Assembly: GCA_016870695.1 (NCBI GenBank)
Contig: VGAV01000028.1
Location: 1-13,297 of the forward strand
Direction of reading: 5' to 3'
Source: Actinomycetota bacterium
GTDB lineage: Bacteria; Actinomycetota; Actinomycetes; Actinomycetales; Microbacteriaceae
DNA length: 13,297 nucleotides
Position 1 is the stretch's first letter. Each line of letters opens with the position of its first letter. This document shows positions 6,427 to 12,861 of the stretch, piece after piece. Made by a program: the position numbers and the translations under genes. The notes under the pieces were generated by a model that was given only the letters and a program-made list of their open reading frames with translations, searched no databases and was not told the DNA's origin.

Positions 6427-7608
6427 TCAGACGCGGAGGAAGCCCGTGCTCAGCGACTCCGGCGACAGGGCGTGCTCGACCGCGAGCATGCTCGCCCCGA
6501 CGACGCCCGCGCGCTCCGCGGCGACCGACTGCACGATGGAGAGGTACTCCGTCGCCAGCGGCGTCGACCGCGTGTACACGACCTCGCGCACGCCGGCGAT
6601 GAGGTGCTCGCCGACGCGGGCCATCGATCCGCCGATCGCGATGACCGAGGGGTTCATCAGGCTCACGCAGGTCGTCAGCACCTCGCCGATGTCGCGCCCG
6701 GCCTGCCGGACCGCCTGGATCGCGTCGATGTTGCCGCGCTTGACCAGGTCGACCACGTCCGTGCCGGTGTGCGCCTCGATCCCGTCGCGTCGGAGCGCGC
6801 GGGCGATGGCGGGTCCGGATGCCAGGGCCTCGAGGCATCCACGGTTCCCGCACTGGCACGGGATGTCCGCGCCGCGCGCGACCTGCACGTGCCCGATGTC
6901 GCCGGCGATGCCCTGCGCGCCGCGCTGGAGCTCGCCGCCGGAGATGATCCCGGTGCCGATGCCGGTGGCGACCTTGACGAACATGAAGTGGTCCACGGAC
7001 GGCCAGGCGACGCTGCGCTCGCCCAGGGCCATGATGTTCACGTCGTTGTCGACGAGCACGGGGACGGCGAGGTGCTGGTTGATCCAGCCGGGGATGTCGA
7101 AGCGGTCCCACCCGGGCATGATCGGCGGGTTGACCGGCTGCCCGGTCGAGTGCTCGACGGGTCCGGGGACGCCGATGCCCATGGCGGCGACGTCGGATGC
7201 CGAGCGGCCCGAGGCCGCCAGCAGCTCGGTCGTCGCCTCGACGAGCCATGACAGCACCGGCTCGGGACCGAGCGCGATGTCGAGGGCGCCGGTCTTCTCG
7301 CTGAGGACCTTGCCGGTGAGATCGGCCATCGCGACGATCGCGTGCGAGGCGCCGATGTCCACGGCCATGACGACCTTGGCCGCGGGGTTGATCGCGAACT
7401 GGGACGGCGGCCGTCCCCCCGTCGAGACGGCGTCGGCCACGGGGGTGATGAGGCCCATGCGCATCAGCTCGTCCACCCGGACCGCGACCGTCGAACGGGC
7501 CAGTCCGGTCGACTTGGCCAGTTCGGCCCGCGTGCGCGGTACGCCGTCGCGCAGCAGCTGGAACAGCTGACTGACACCGGTCACCGGCGCGGCAGAATCC
7601 GTGGTCAT
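6427..7608 (-). CDS. ROK-family transcriptional regulator (sugar-responsive repressor)
   Basis: 393 aa from ATG 7608; GTG 7617 in the same frame is an alternative. GAGGG lies ten bases before the ATG but only one base before the GTG. The N-terminus is a winged helix-turn-helix (RTRAELAKSTGLARSTVAVR, about 25-44, then DELMRMGLI). The C-terminal ROK sugar-kinase-like fold has the phosphate-binding DIGASHAIVAMAD (84-96), GIGVPGP (144-150), VDNDVN with the catalytic-type Asp189 (186-191), GIGTGIISGGELQRGAQG (216-233), GDIGH (236-240), and the zinc site CQCGNRGCLE (251-260). The sugar-contacting Glu of the usual GEIGH is Asp237 here. It probably represses the adjacent ABC importer and catabolic genes until a sugar binds. 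It lies downstream of the permease but behind a hairpin, so it likely has its own promoter. Confidence 0.92.
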   Translation of the reverse strand: MTTDSAAPVTGVSQLFQLLRDGVPRTRAELAKSTGLARSTVAVRVDELMRMGLITPVADAVSTGGRPPSQFAINPAAKVVMAVDIGASHAIVAMADLTGKVLSEKTGALDIALGPEPVLSWLVEATTELLAASGRSASDVAAMGIGVPGPVEHSTGQPVNPPIMPGWDRFDIPGWINQHLAVPVLVDNDVNIMALGERSVAWPSVDHFMFVKVATGIGTGIISGGELQRGAQGIAGDIGHVQVARGADIPCQCGNRGCLEALASGPAIARALRRDGIEAHTGTDVVDLVKRGNIDAIQAVRQAGRDIGEVLTTCVSLMNPSVIAIGGSMARVGEHLIAGVREVVYTRSTPLATEYLSIVQSVAAERAGVVGASMLAVEHALSPESLSTGFLRV

Positions 7609-7642
7609 CCTTCTCACGCCCTCAGTACACCATTAGTTGATC

Positions 7643-7655
7643 TGGATCCGATCCA
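7643..7655. promoter_or_regulatory. Palindrome upstream of the ROK gene, candidate operator
   Basis: TGGATC-C-GATCCA is a perfect 6+6 inverted repeat with a one-base centre, 34 bases upstream of the ROK start. It lies between that start and the permease terminator, where an autoregulatory operator would be. AGTTGATC next to it (7635-7642) resembles part of the 11-base motif at the importer promoters. There is no direct evidence of binding. Confidence 0.35.
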
Positions 7656-7658
7656 TCT

Positions 7659-7697
7659 ACCGACGGCGACTGTCCGTGAAACGCAGTCGCCGTCGGT
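7659..7697 (-). terminator. Terminator of the ABC ATPase-permease operon
   Basis: A perfect 14-base stem (7659-7672 with 7684-7697) around an 11-base loop starts ten bases past the permease stop codon on the - strand. No clear T run follows. It separates the importer transcript from the ROK gene. Confidence 0.75.
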
Positions 7698-7707
7698 GTC
7701 GACGGGG

Positions 7708-8757
7708 TCAGCCGCGGCCCGGCGGGCGCGAGAAACGCTGCTGCAGGAGGACCGCGACGACGATGATGACGCCCTTCGCGACGGCCTGCACCGACGACGA
7801 CAGATTGTTCTGGACGAACACGTTCGACAGCGTCGCGAAGATCAGGACGCCGAAGACCGTGCCCGTGACCGTGCCGCGACCGCCGATGAGCAGCGTACCG
7901 CCGACGACGACCGCGGCGATCGCGTCGAGCTCGACGAGCGTGCCGTGGGTCGAGGTGCCGGCCGTGGTGCGACCGAGGATCATGACGGCGGCGATGCCCG
8001 AGCACAGGCCGGTGAGCGCATAGAGCAGCATCGTGTGGCGCTTCACGTTGATGCCCGCCAGGCGTGCGGCCTCGCGGTTGCCGCCGACCGCGACGGTGCG
8101 ACGGCCGAAGGTGGTGCGGTTCAGCAGCACCCAGCCGAGCGCGGCGACGATGGCGAAGATCCAGATGAGGATGTCGACGCCGAGGATGTCGCCGTTCATG
8201 AAGGTGATGAAGCCGCGGTCCTGGACGACGAGGGTCCGGCGCTCGGCCAGGATCTCGGCGAGACCGCGCGCGCCGACGAGCATGGCCAGCGTCGCCATGA
8301 ACGCGACGACGTTCCCGTAGGCGATGACGATGCCGTTGATCAGACCCGCCCCGACGCCCACGGCGAGCGCGATGACGATCATCATGCTCCAGTGCAGCGA
8401 GTCGGCGAGGTCCTGCACCGCCGCGAGCGTGGCGACGACGGAGGCCAGGCCCATGACGGAGCCGACCGAGAGGTCGATGCCGCCGGCGATGATCACGAAC
8501 GTCATGCCGATGGCGATGACGCCGATGATGGAGGCCTGGCGCAGGATGACCAGCATGTTGTCGAGGCTGGTGAAGGACCCCTGCGCGGTGACGGCGCCGA
8601 TCACGACGATCAGCAGCAGCGCGACGACGAGGCCGAGGTTGCGTCCGGCGGAGCCGGAGAGGAGGCGGCGCCACGCGGGGACGGCCTCCGGGGCCGGCGT
8701 GACGCCGGTCTCGGTGGGCACGGTCCGCGCACGGGTCGGGGTGGTCGGCTCGCTCAC
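7708..8757 (-). CDS. Ribose-type sugar ABC transporter permease
   Basis: 349 aa from GTG 8757, whose GTGA overlaps the TGA of the ATPase gene by four bases and so implies translational coupling. A ~38-residue polar Pro/Thr-rich N-terminus precedes about eight to ten membrane segments of the BPD_transp_2 (RbsC/XylH-like) fold. Family landmarks are FVIIAGGIDLSVGSVMGLA (87-105), AVGGNREAARLAGINV (223-238) and ELDAIAAVVVGGTLLIGGRG (276-295), the last being the conserved cytoplasmic and translocation region. It should form a homodimeric channel with the ATPase and receive sugar from the divergent lipoprotein. The substrate cannot be read from the permease. Confidence 0.93.
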   Translation of the reverse strand: MSEPTTPTRARTVPTETGVTPAPEAVPAWRRLLSGSAGRNLGLVVALLLIVVIGAVTAQGSFTSLDNMLVILRQASIIGVIAIGMTFVIIAGGIDLSVGSVMGLASVVATLAAVQDLADSLHWSMMIVIALAVGVGAGLINGIVIAYGNVVAFMATLAMLVGARGLAEILAERRTLVVQDRGFITFMNGDILGVDILIWIFAIVAALGWVLLNRTTFGRRTVAVGGNREAARLAGINVKRHTMLLYALTGLCSGIAAVMILGRTTAGTSTHGTLVELDAIAAVVVGGTLLIGGRGTVTGTVFGVLIFATLSNVFVQNNLSSSVQAVAKGVIIVVAVLLQQRFSRPPGRG

Positions 8758-10274
8758 GCGGCGGATCCTTTCATGACGAGGTCGAGCACTCCGTGCTCGT
8801 CGATCTGGTGGGAGGGGAGGGTGCGGAGGATCCGGCCGTCCGCGACGACGAGGACGACGTCGGCGAGGCCGAGCACCTCCTCGATCTCGCTGGAGACGAC
8901 GACGACGGCGTTGCCTGCCGCGGCCAGGTCCCGGATGAGGGCGTAGATCTCGGCGCGGGCGCCGACGTCGACGCCGCGGGTGGGTTCGTCCAGCAGCAGC
9001 ACGTCGGTGCCGTGCACGAGCCAGCGGGCGAGGAGGATCTTCTGCTGGTTGCCGCCCGACAGGGTGCGGGCGGGACGGTCGGGGTCGGCCGGGCGCAGCT
9101 CGAAGGCGTCGATCTGCTCGCGGGCGATCTTCCGGGCGGCGCGGTCGTCGAGGAAGCCGCCCTTGGCGAAGCGCTTCAAGGATGCCAGCGAGATGTTGAC
9201 GAAGATGGGCTCGTCGAGCACGAGCCCCTGGCTCTTGCGCTCCTCGGGCGACAGGCCGATGCCGGCCCCGACGGCGGCGCGCACCGACCCGCGGGGCAGG
9301 ACCTTGTCGCGGACCCGCACGCGTCCGGCGGTCGCCTTGCGCGCGCCGTAGACGGTCTCGAGGATCTCGGACCGGCCCGACCCCACCAGACCGGCGAGTC
9401 CGACGACCTCGCCCGCGCGGACGGAGAACGACACGTCCGAGAACACCCCGTCCAGCTCCAGTCCCTCGACGTCGAGGACGACGGGGGCATCGGATGCCAC
9501 GGGGGCGCGCTCCGGGAAGACGTTGGCGACCTCCCGGCCGGTCATGAGCCGGATGAGCTCGGCGGTGGGCGTCTCGGCGGCGGGCAGGCCGACCGCGGTC
9601 GTGCGCCCGTCCTTGAGGACGGTGATGCGGTCGCCGATCTCGCGGATCTCCTCGAGACGGTGCGTGATGTAGACGACGGCGATCCCGGCCCCGGTCAGCT
9701 CGCGCACGACCGCGAAGAGGTTCTTCACCTCTTCGGTGTCGAGGACGGCCGAGGGCTCGTCCATGATGATGAGCTTGATGTCGTGCGAGAGCGCGCGCGC
9801 CATGCTGACGATCTGCTTGTTCGCGGCGCTCAGGGAGCCGACCTCGGTGTGCGGGGACAGGCGCGCGTGGCCGAGTCGCCGCAGCAGCTCGGTGGTCTGC
9901 CGGGCCGCCTCGGACCGTCGGGTGAAGCCGCCCTTGGCGATCTCGTGCCCGAGGAAGATGTTCTCGGCGATGCTGAGGCCGTCGACGACGTCGAGCTCCT
10001 GGTACATGGTGGCGATGCCGAGCTCGATGGCCGCCTGAGGGCTGTCGATCTCGACGTCGTCCCCGAGCCATGAGATCTGCCCGCCGTCGGGACGATGGAC
10101 CCCGGCCAGGGTCTTGATCAGCGTGGACTTCCCCGCGCCGTTCTGGCCGAGCACGCAGTGCACCTCGCCGGGCCGCACCTCGAGGTCGACGCCCCGCAGG
10201 GCGCGCACGCCGCCGAACGACTTCGTCACGCCGCGGACGTCGAGTAATGACGATGCATGGTCAACTTTGATCAC
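8754..10274 (-). CDS. Ribose-type sugar ABC transporter ATPase (two nucleotide-binding domains)
   Basis: 506 aa, the usual length for RbsA/XylG/MglA-type proteins. Domain 1 has Walker A GQNGAGKST (43-51), signature-like LSAANKQ (148-154), Walker B LIIMDEP (168-174) and switch His205. Domain 2 has the Lys-less Walker A GLVGSGRS (295-302) usual in this family, signature LSGGNQQ (405-411) and Walker B VLLLDEP (425-431). I chose GTG 10274 because it gives the standard N-terminus (MIKVDHASSLLDVRGVTKSFGG). The frame is open further upstream, but with no family-like sequence. No Shine-Dalgarno precedes it, and a TATGTT box ends six bases before it, so the transcript may be leaderless. Codon 10 is TTA (10245-10247), rare in this genome. 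It powers the permease encoded directly downstream. Confidence 0.93.
   Translation of the reverse strand: MIKVDHASSLLDVRGVTKSFGGVRALRGVDLEVRPGEVHCVLGQNGAGKSTLIKTLAGVHRPDGGQISWLGDDVEIDSPQAAIELGIATMYQELDVVDGLSIAENIFLGHEIAKGGFTRRSEAARQTTELLRRLGHARLSPHTEVGSLSAANKQIVSMARALSHDIKLIIMDEPSAVLDTEEVKNLFAVVRELTGAGIAVVYITHRLEEIREIGDRITVLKDGRTTAVGLPAAETPTAELIRLMTGREVANVFPERAPVASDAPVVLDVEGLELDGVFSDVSFSVRAGEVVGLAGLVGSGRSEILETVYGARKATAGRVRVRDKVLPRGSVRAAVGAGIGLSPEERKSQGLVLDEPIFVNISLASLKRFAKGGFLDDRAARKIAREQIDAFELRPADPDRPARTLSGGNQQKILLARWLVHGTDVLLLDEPTRGVDVGARAEIYALIRDLAAAGNAVVVVSSEIEEVLGLADVVLVVADGRILRTLPSHQIDEHGVLDLVMKGSAA
10258..10268. promoter_or_regulatory. Candidate operator A, inside the first ATPase codons
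   Basis: TGGTCAACTTT here is the exact reverse complement of AAAGTTGACCA at 10421-10431, 152 bases away across the divergent promoter region. Bases flanking the 11-mer do not match, which suggests a binding site rather than a duplication. It covers ATPase codons 3-6, just downstream of the candidate -10 box, a position suited to a repressor. The ROK protein is the obvious candidate binder (inference). Confidence 0.4.
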
Positions 10275-10280
10275 CCGGCG

Positions 10281-10286
10281 AACATA
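10281..10286 (-). promoter_or_regulatory. Candidate -10 box of a leaderless ATPase promoter
   Basis: On the - strand the box reads TATGTT (TAnnnT), ending six bases before the GTG start. This is the spacing expected if transcription begins at the start codon. There is no clear -35 element. It explains the missing Shine-Dalgarno. Confidence 0.4.
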
Positions 10287-10398
10287 ACACGCCGCTTCTC
10301 CGTCGCGCGACCCTTCTTCTCCGGATGCCGCCCCCATCCGGCCCGCGCCGCTCCCCCGGCGATCTCCCGCAGAGATAGGGGGTACGGGGGAGGTACGG

Positions 10399-10431
10399 AA
10401 CTTATAACCGTGAGATAACAAAAGTTGACCA
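10399..10431. promoter_or_regulatory. Candidate operator B upstream of the binding-protein gene
   Basis: A locally A/T-rich patch in very GC-rich DNA. It contains AACTT (10399-10403) and AAGTT (10422-10426) as an inverted pair, ATAAC twice exactly 11 bases apart (10404 and 10415, one helical turn), and AAAGTTGACCA (10421-10431), the inverted copy of operator A. Such a cluster between divergent sugar-uptake genes is a plausible regulator site. Confidence 0.45.
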
Positions 10432-10455
10432 CCGAACCGTCACTTCTGCTAGCGT
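10425..10455 (+). promoter_or_regulatory. Candidate promoter of the binding-protein gene
   Basis: TTGACC (10425-10430) resembles a -35 element and TAGCGT (10450-10455) fits the actinobacterial TAnnnT -10 form. The 19-base spacer is longer than ideal. The -35 lies within the 11-base operator motif, so a bound repressor would occlude it. The leader would be about 78 bases. Confidence 0.4.
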
Positions 10456-10539
10456 GACCGAGGTCAGAGTGGACCCTCCCGTACGGATGACCCGGGGCCT
10501 CGCTGACCCCTGCTGCATCACATTTCAAGGAGGAAACAC

Positions 10540-11589
10540 ATGCGCACTCGAATGACCTCGCGCTCCCGCCTGATCCTGACCGGCGCGGCGATGGTCGCCG
10601 CCGTCGGCCTGCTCGCCGGCTGCACCGGCTCCGACGGCGACAGCGAGAACGTCGTCGACCAGGGCACCAGCGCCGAGGAGAACGCCGCCGAGGGCGACAC
10701 CGTCACCATCGGCTTCTCCGGCCCCGCCGCCGACCACGGCTGGCTCGGCGCCATCAACTCCGGCGCCCTCGCCGCCGCCGAGAGCTACTCGGACGTCGAC
10801 CTGCAGGTCGCCGAGGGCACCAACGACGTCACCGCGCAGATCGCCGCCGTCGAGACCTTCATCAACGACGGCGTCGACGCCATCGTCCTTCTGCCCAGCG
10901 ACGGCGCGGCACTGACCGAGGTCGCCATCAAGGCGATGGAGGCCGGCATCCCCGTCATCAACGTCGACCGCGAGTTCTCCAGCCCGTTCGCCGCCCGCAC
11001 CACCGTGCTCGGCGACAACTACGGCATGGGCGTCAGCGCGGGCACCTACATCTGCGAGCAGCTCGAGGGCCAGAGCGACGCCGTCGTCGCCGAGATCGCC
11101 GGCATCGACTCGCTGCCGCTGACGCAGGACCGCTCCGCGGGCTTCGCCGACGCGCTGTCGGACTGCGGCCTCGAGGTCGGACCCCGCGTCGCGGCCGACT
11201 TCACCGTGCAGGGTGGCGAGTCCGCGACCTCGCAGCTGCTGTCGGCCAACCCCCAGATCGACGCCATCTGGAACCATGACGACGACCAGGGCATCGGCGT
11301 CCTCGCCGCCATCACCGCCGCGGGCCGCGACGAGTTCTTCATGGTCGGCGGCGCGGGCAGCCGCAACGCCATGGAGGCCATCCAGGCCGGCGACACCCCG
11401 CTGCAGGCCACGGTCATCTACCCCTCGACCCAGGCGGCGGACGGCATCGCCCTCGCCCGACTGATCGCCCAGGGTAAGACGGCCGGCGACCTCATCACCC
11501 CGAGCGTCCCGAACCGCATCGTCCTCGACGCCCCGGTCGTGACCGCCGACAACGTCGACTCCTACATCGACCTCGCGTTCAACTCCTGA
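10540..11589 (+). CDS. Ribose-type sugar-binding lipoprotein of the ABC importer
   Basis: 349 aa. The start is ATG with a strong AAGGAGG (10527-10533) six bases upstream. The lipoprotein signal has Arg-rich residues 2-10, a hydrophobic core and lipobox LLAGC with Cys28 as the lipidated residue. An acidic Ser/Asp/Glu linker (~30-52) follows. The Peripla_BP_4-type two-lobe fold shows VTIGFSGPAADHGWLGAINSG (about 54-74), VETFINDGVDAIVLLPSD, AIKAMEAGIPVINVDREF, DRSAGFADAL, IDAIWNHDDDQGIGVLAAI, and the closing AGDTPLQATVIYPSTQAADGIALARLI. This is the RbsB-like class that captures monosaccharides or small glycosides. It is transcribed divergently from its ATPase and permease and ahead of two cytoplasmic enzymes. 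The ligand is not deducible. Confidence 0.93.
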   Translation: MRTRMTSRSRLILTGAAMVAAVGLLAGCTGSDGDSENVVDQGTSAEENAAEGDTVTIGFSGPAADHGWLGAINSGALAAAESYSDVDLQVAEGTNDVTAQIAAVETFINDGVDAIVLLPSDGAALTEVAIKAMEAGIPVINVDREFSSPFAARTTVLGDNYGMGVSAGTYICEQLEGQSDAVVAEIAGIDSLPLTQDRSAGFADALSDCGLEVGPRVAADFTVQGGESATSQLLSANPQIDAIWNHDDDQGIGVLAAITAAGRDEFFMVGGAGSRNAMEAIQAGDTPLQATVIYPSTQAADGIALARLIAQGKTAGDLITPSVPNRIVLDAPVVTADNVDSYIDLAFNS

Positions 11590-11597
11590 CCGGCCAC

Positions 11598-11629
11598 GGG
11601 GGACGTCCGCGACTCCGCGGGCGTCCCCC
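11598..11629 (+). terminator. Hairpin between the binding-protein and oxidoreductase genes
   Basis: Fourteen-base arms (11598-11611 and 11616-11629) pair with one G-U wobble around the loop ACTC, eight bases after the stop codon. There is no T run. It could terminate the short transcript and stabilise the binding-protein mRNA, allowing excess binding protein with partial read-through into the enzymes. Confidence 0.6.
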
Positions 11630-11665
11630 CGCCGTCCCTCCCCCCACCCGAAAGACACCACCACC

Positions 11666-12832
11666 GTGACCCAGCCACTCCGCATCGCCATGGTCGGCGC
11701 AGGATTCATGGGCGCCGCGCATTCCCAGGGATGGCGCGTGGCCCCTCGGTTCTTCGAGCTGCCCCTCGCCCCCCAGATGAGCGTCCTCGTCGGACGCGAC
11801 GCCGACCGCACGAGCGAGGCCGCCGAGTGCTGGGGCTGGACCGAATCAGCCACGGACTGGCGAGAGGTCGTCGCGCGCGACGACATCGACGTCGTCGACG
11901 TGGTCACGCCGGGCGACACCCACGCCGAGATCGCCATCGCGGCGCTCGAGGCCGGCAAGCACGTCCTCTGCGAGAAGCCCCTCGCCAACACCGTCGACGA
12001 AGCCCGGCGGATGGCCGCCGCCGCCGAGAGCGCGCGCGCCCGCGGCATCCGGAGCATGGTCGGCTTCACGTACCGACGGGTGCCGGCCACCACCTTCGCC
12101 CGGGACCTCGTCGCCTCGGGACGGATCGGTGAGGTCCGGCAGGTGCGCGCCGAGTACCTGCAGGACTGGCTGAGCGACGCCGAGGCCCCGCTCACGTGGC
12201 GCCTGCAGAAGGAGCGCGCCGGCTCCGGCGCCCTCGGCGACATCGGCGCCCACGCCGTCGACCTGACCGAGTACATCACCGGGCAGCGCGTCACGCGGGT
12301 CTCAGGCGTCCTCGAGACGATCGTCTCGGAGCGCCCCGTGCTCGCCGAGTCCTCGGGCCTGTCCGGCTCGGCCGGATCCGAGCGCGGCGCCGTGACCGTC
12401 GACGACCTGGCGCTGTTCACCGGTCGCCTCGACTCCGGGGCGCTCGCCTCCTTCGAGGCATCCCGGTTCCGCACCGGACGGAAGAACGCGCTGCGCATCG
12501 AGATCTCGGGCTCGCGCGGAACCCTCGCCTTCGACTTAGAACGCCTCAACGAGCTCGAGCTGTACGACGCCACGGAGCCGGAGTCCGAGCAGGGCTTCCG
12601 CCGCATCTATGTCACCGAGCCGAGCCACCCGTACGTCGGCAACTGGTGGCCGACAGGGCACATGCTCGGCTACGAGCACGGCTTCGCCCACCAGGCGAAG
12701 GACTTCGTCGAGGCGGTCGGCTCCGGCGAGGACCCCCGTCCGTCGTTCGCGGACGGGCTGCACGTGCAGAGCGTCCTGGATGCCGTGAGCCGCAGCTCGG
12801 ACGCCGACAGCGTCTGGGTCGACGTCGACTGA
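11666..12832 (+). CDS. Gfo/Idh/MocA-family NAD(P)-dependent sugar oxidoreductase
   Basis: 388 aa from GTG 11666; only a weak GAAAG lies upstream. The Rossmann motif is GAGFMG (11-16), followed by an acidic [16 protein letters not shown] (73-88) and the family signature CEKPLA (102-107) with Lys104. The C-terminal alpha/beta domain has YLQDW (164-168), [16 protein letters not shown] (185-200) with Asp192 and His196 completing the usual Lys-Asp-His catalytic set, and HPYVGNWWP near the end. The type resembles inositol-, 1,5-anhydro-sugar- or levoglucosan-dehydrogenase-like members that oxidise a ring hydroxyl of a sugar using NAD(P). Substrate assignment is not possible from sequence alone. It carries a rare TTA codon (codon 291, 12536). 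The next gene follows after 29 bases, so the two enzymes probably form one pathway. Confidence 0.92.
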   Translation: MTQPLRIAMVGAGFMGAAHSQGWRVAPRFFELPLAPQMSVLVGRDADRTSEAAECWGWTESATDWREVVARDDIDVVDVVTPGDTHAEIAIAALEAGKHVLCEKPLANTVDEARRMAAAAESARARGIRSMVGFTYRRVPATTFARDLVASGRIGEVRQVRAEYLQDWLSDAEAPLTWRLQKERAGSGALGDIGAHAVDLTEYITGQRVTRVSGVLETIVSERPVLAESSGLSGSAGSERGAVTVDDLALFTGRLDSGALASFEASRFRTGRKNALRIEISGSRGTLAFDLERLNELELYDATEPESEQGFRRIYVTEPSHPYVGNWWPTGHMLGYEHGFAHQAKDFVEAVGSGEDPRPSFADGLHVQSVLDAVSRSSDADSVWVDVD

Positions 12833-12861
12833 CCCCTGACCCCGCGAGAGAGGACACCGCG

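Noticed and set aside
7342..8946. Long + strand open frame opposite the permease and ROK genes
   Set aside because: Asp/Arg/His-rich shadow without family motifs; the - strand carries clear permease and ROK sequences.
10275..10421. Upstream extension of the ABC ATPase frame
   Set aside because: The extra residues do not look like the family, and the protein from GTG 10274 has the normal length and N-terminus.
10525..12606. Long - strand open frame opposite the binding-protein and oxidoreductase genes
   Set aside because: No recognisable domain and biased composition; it is fully explained by the two well-supported + strand genes.
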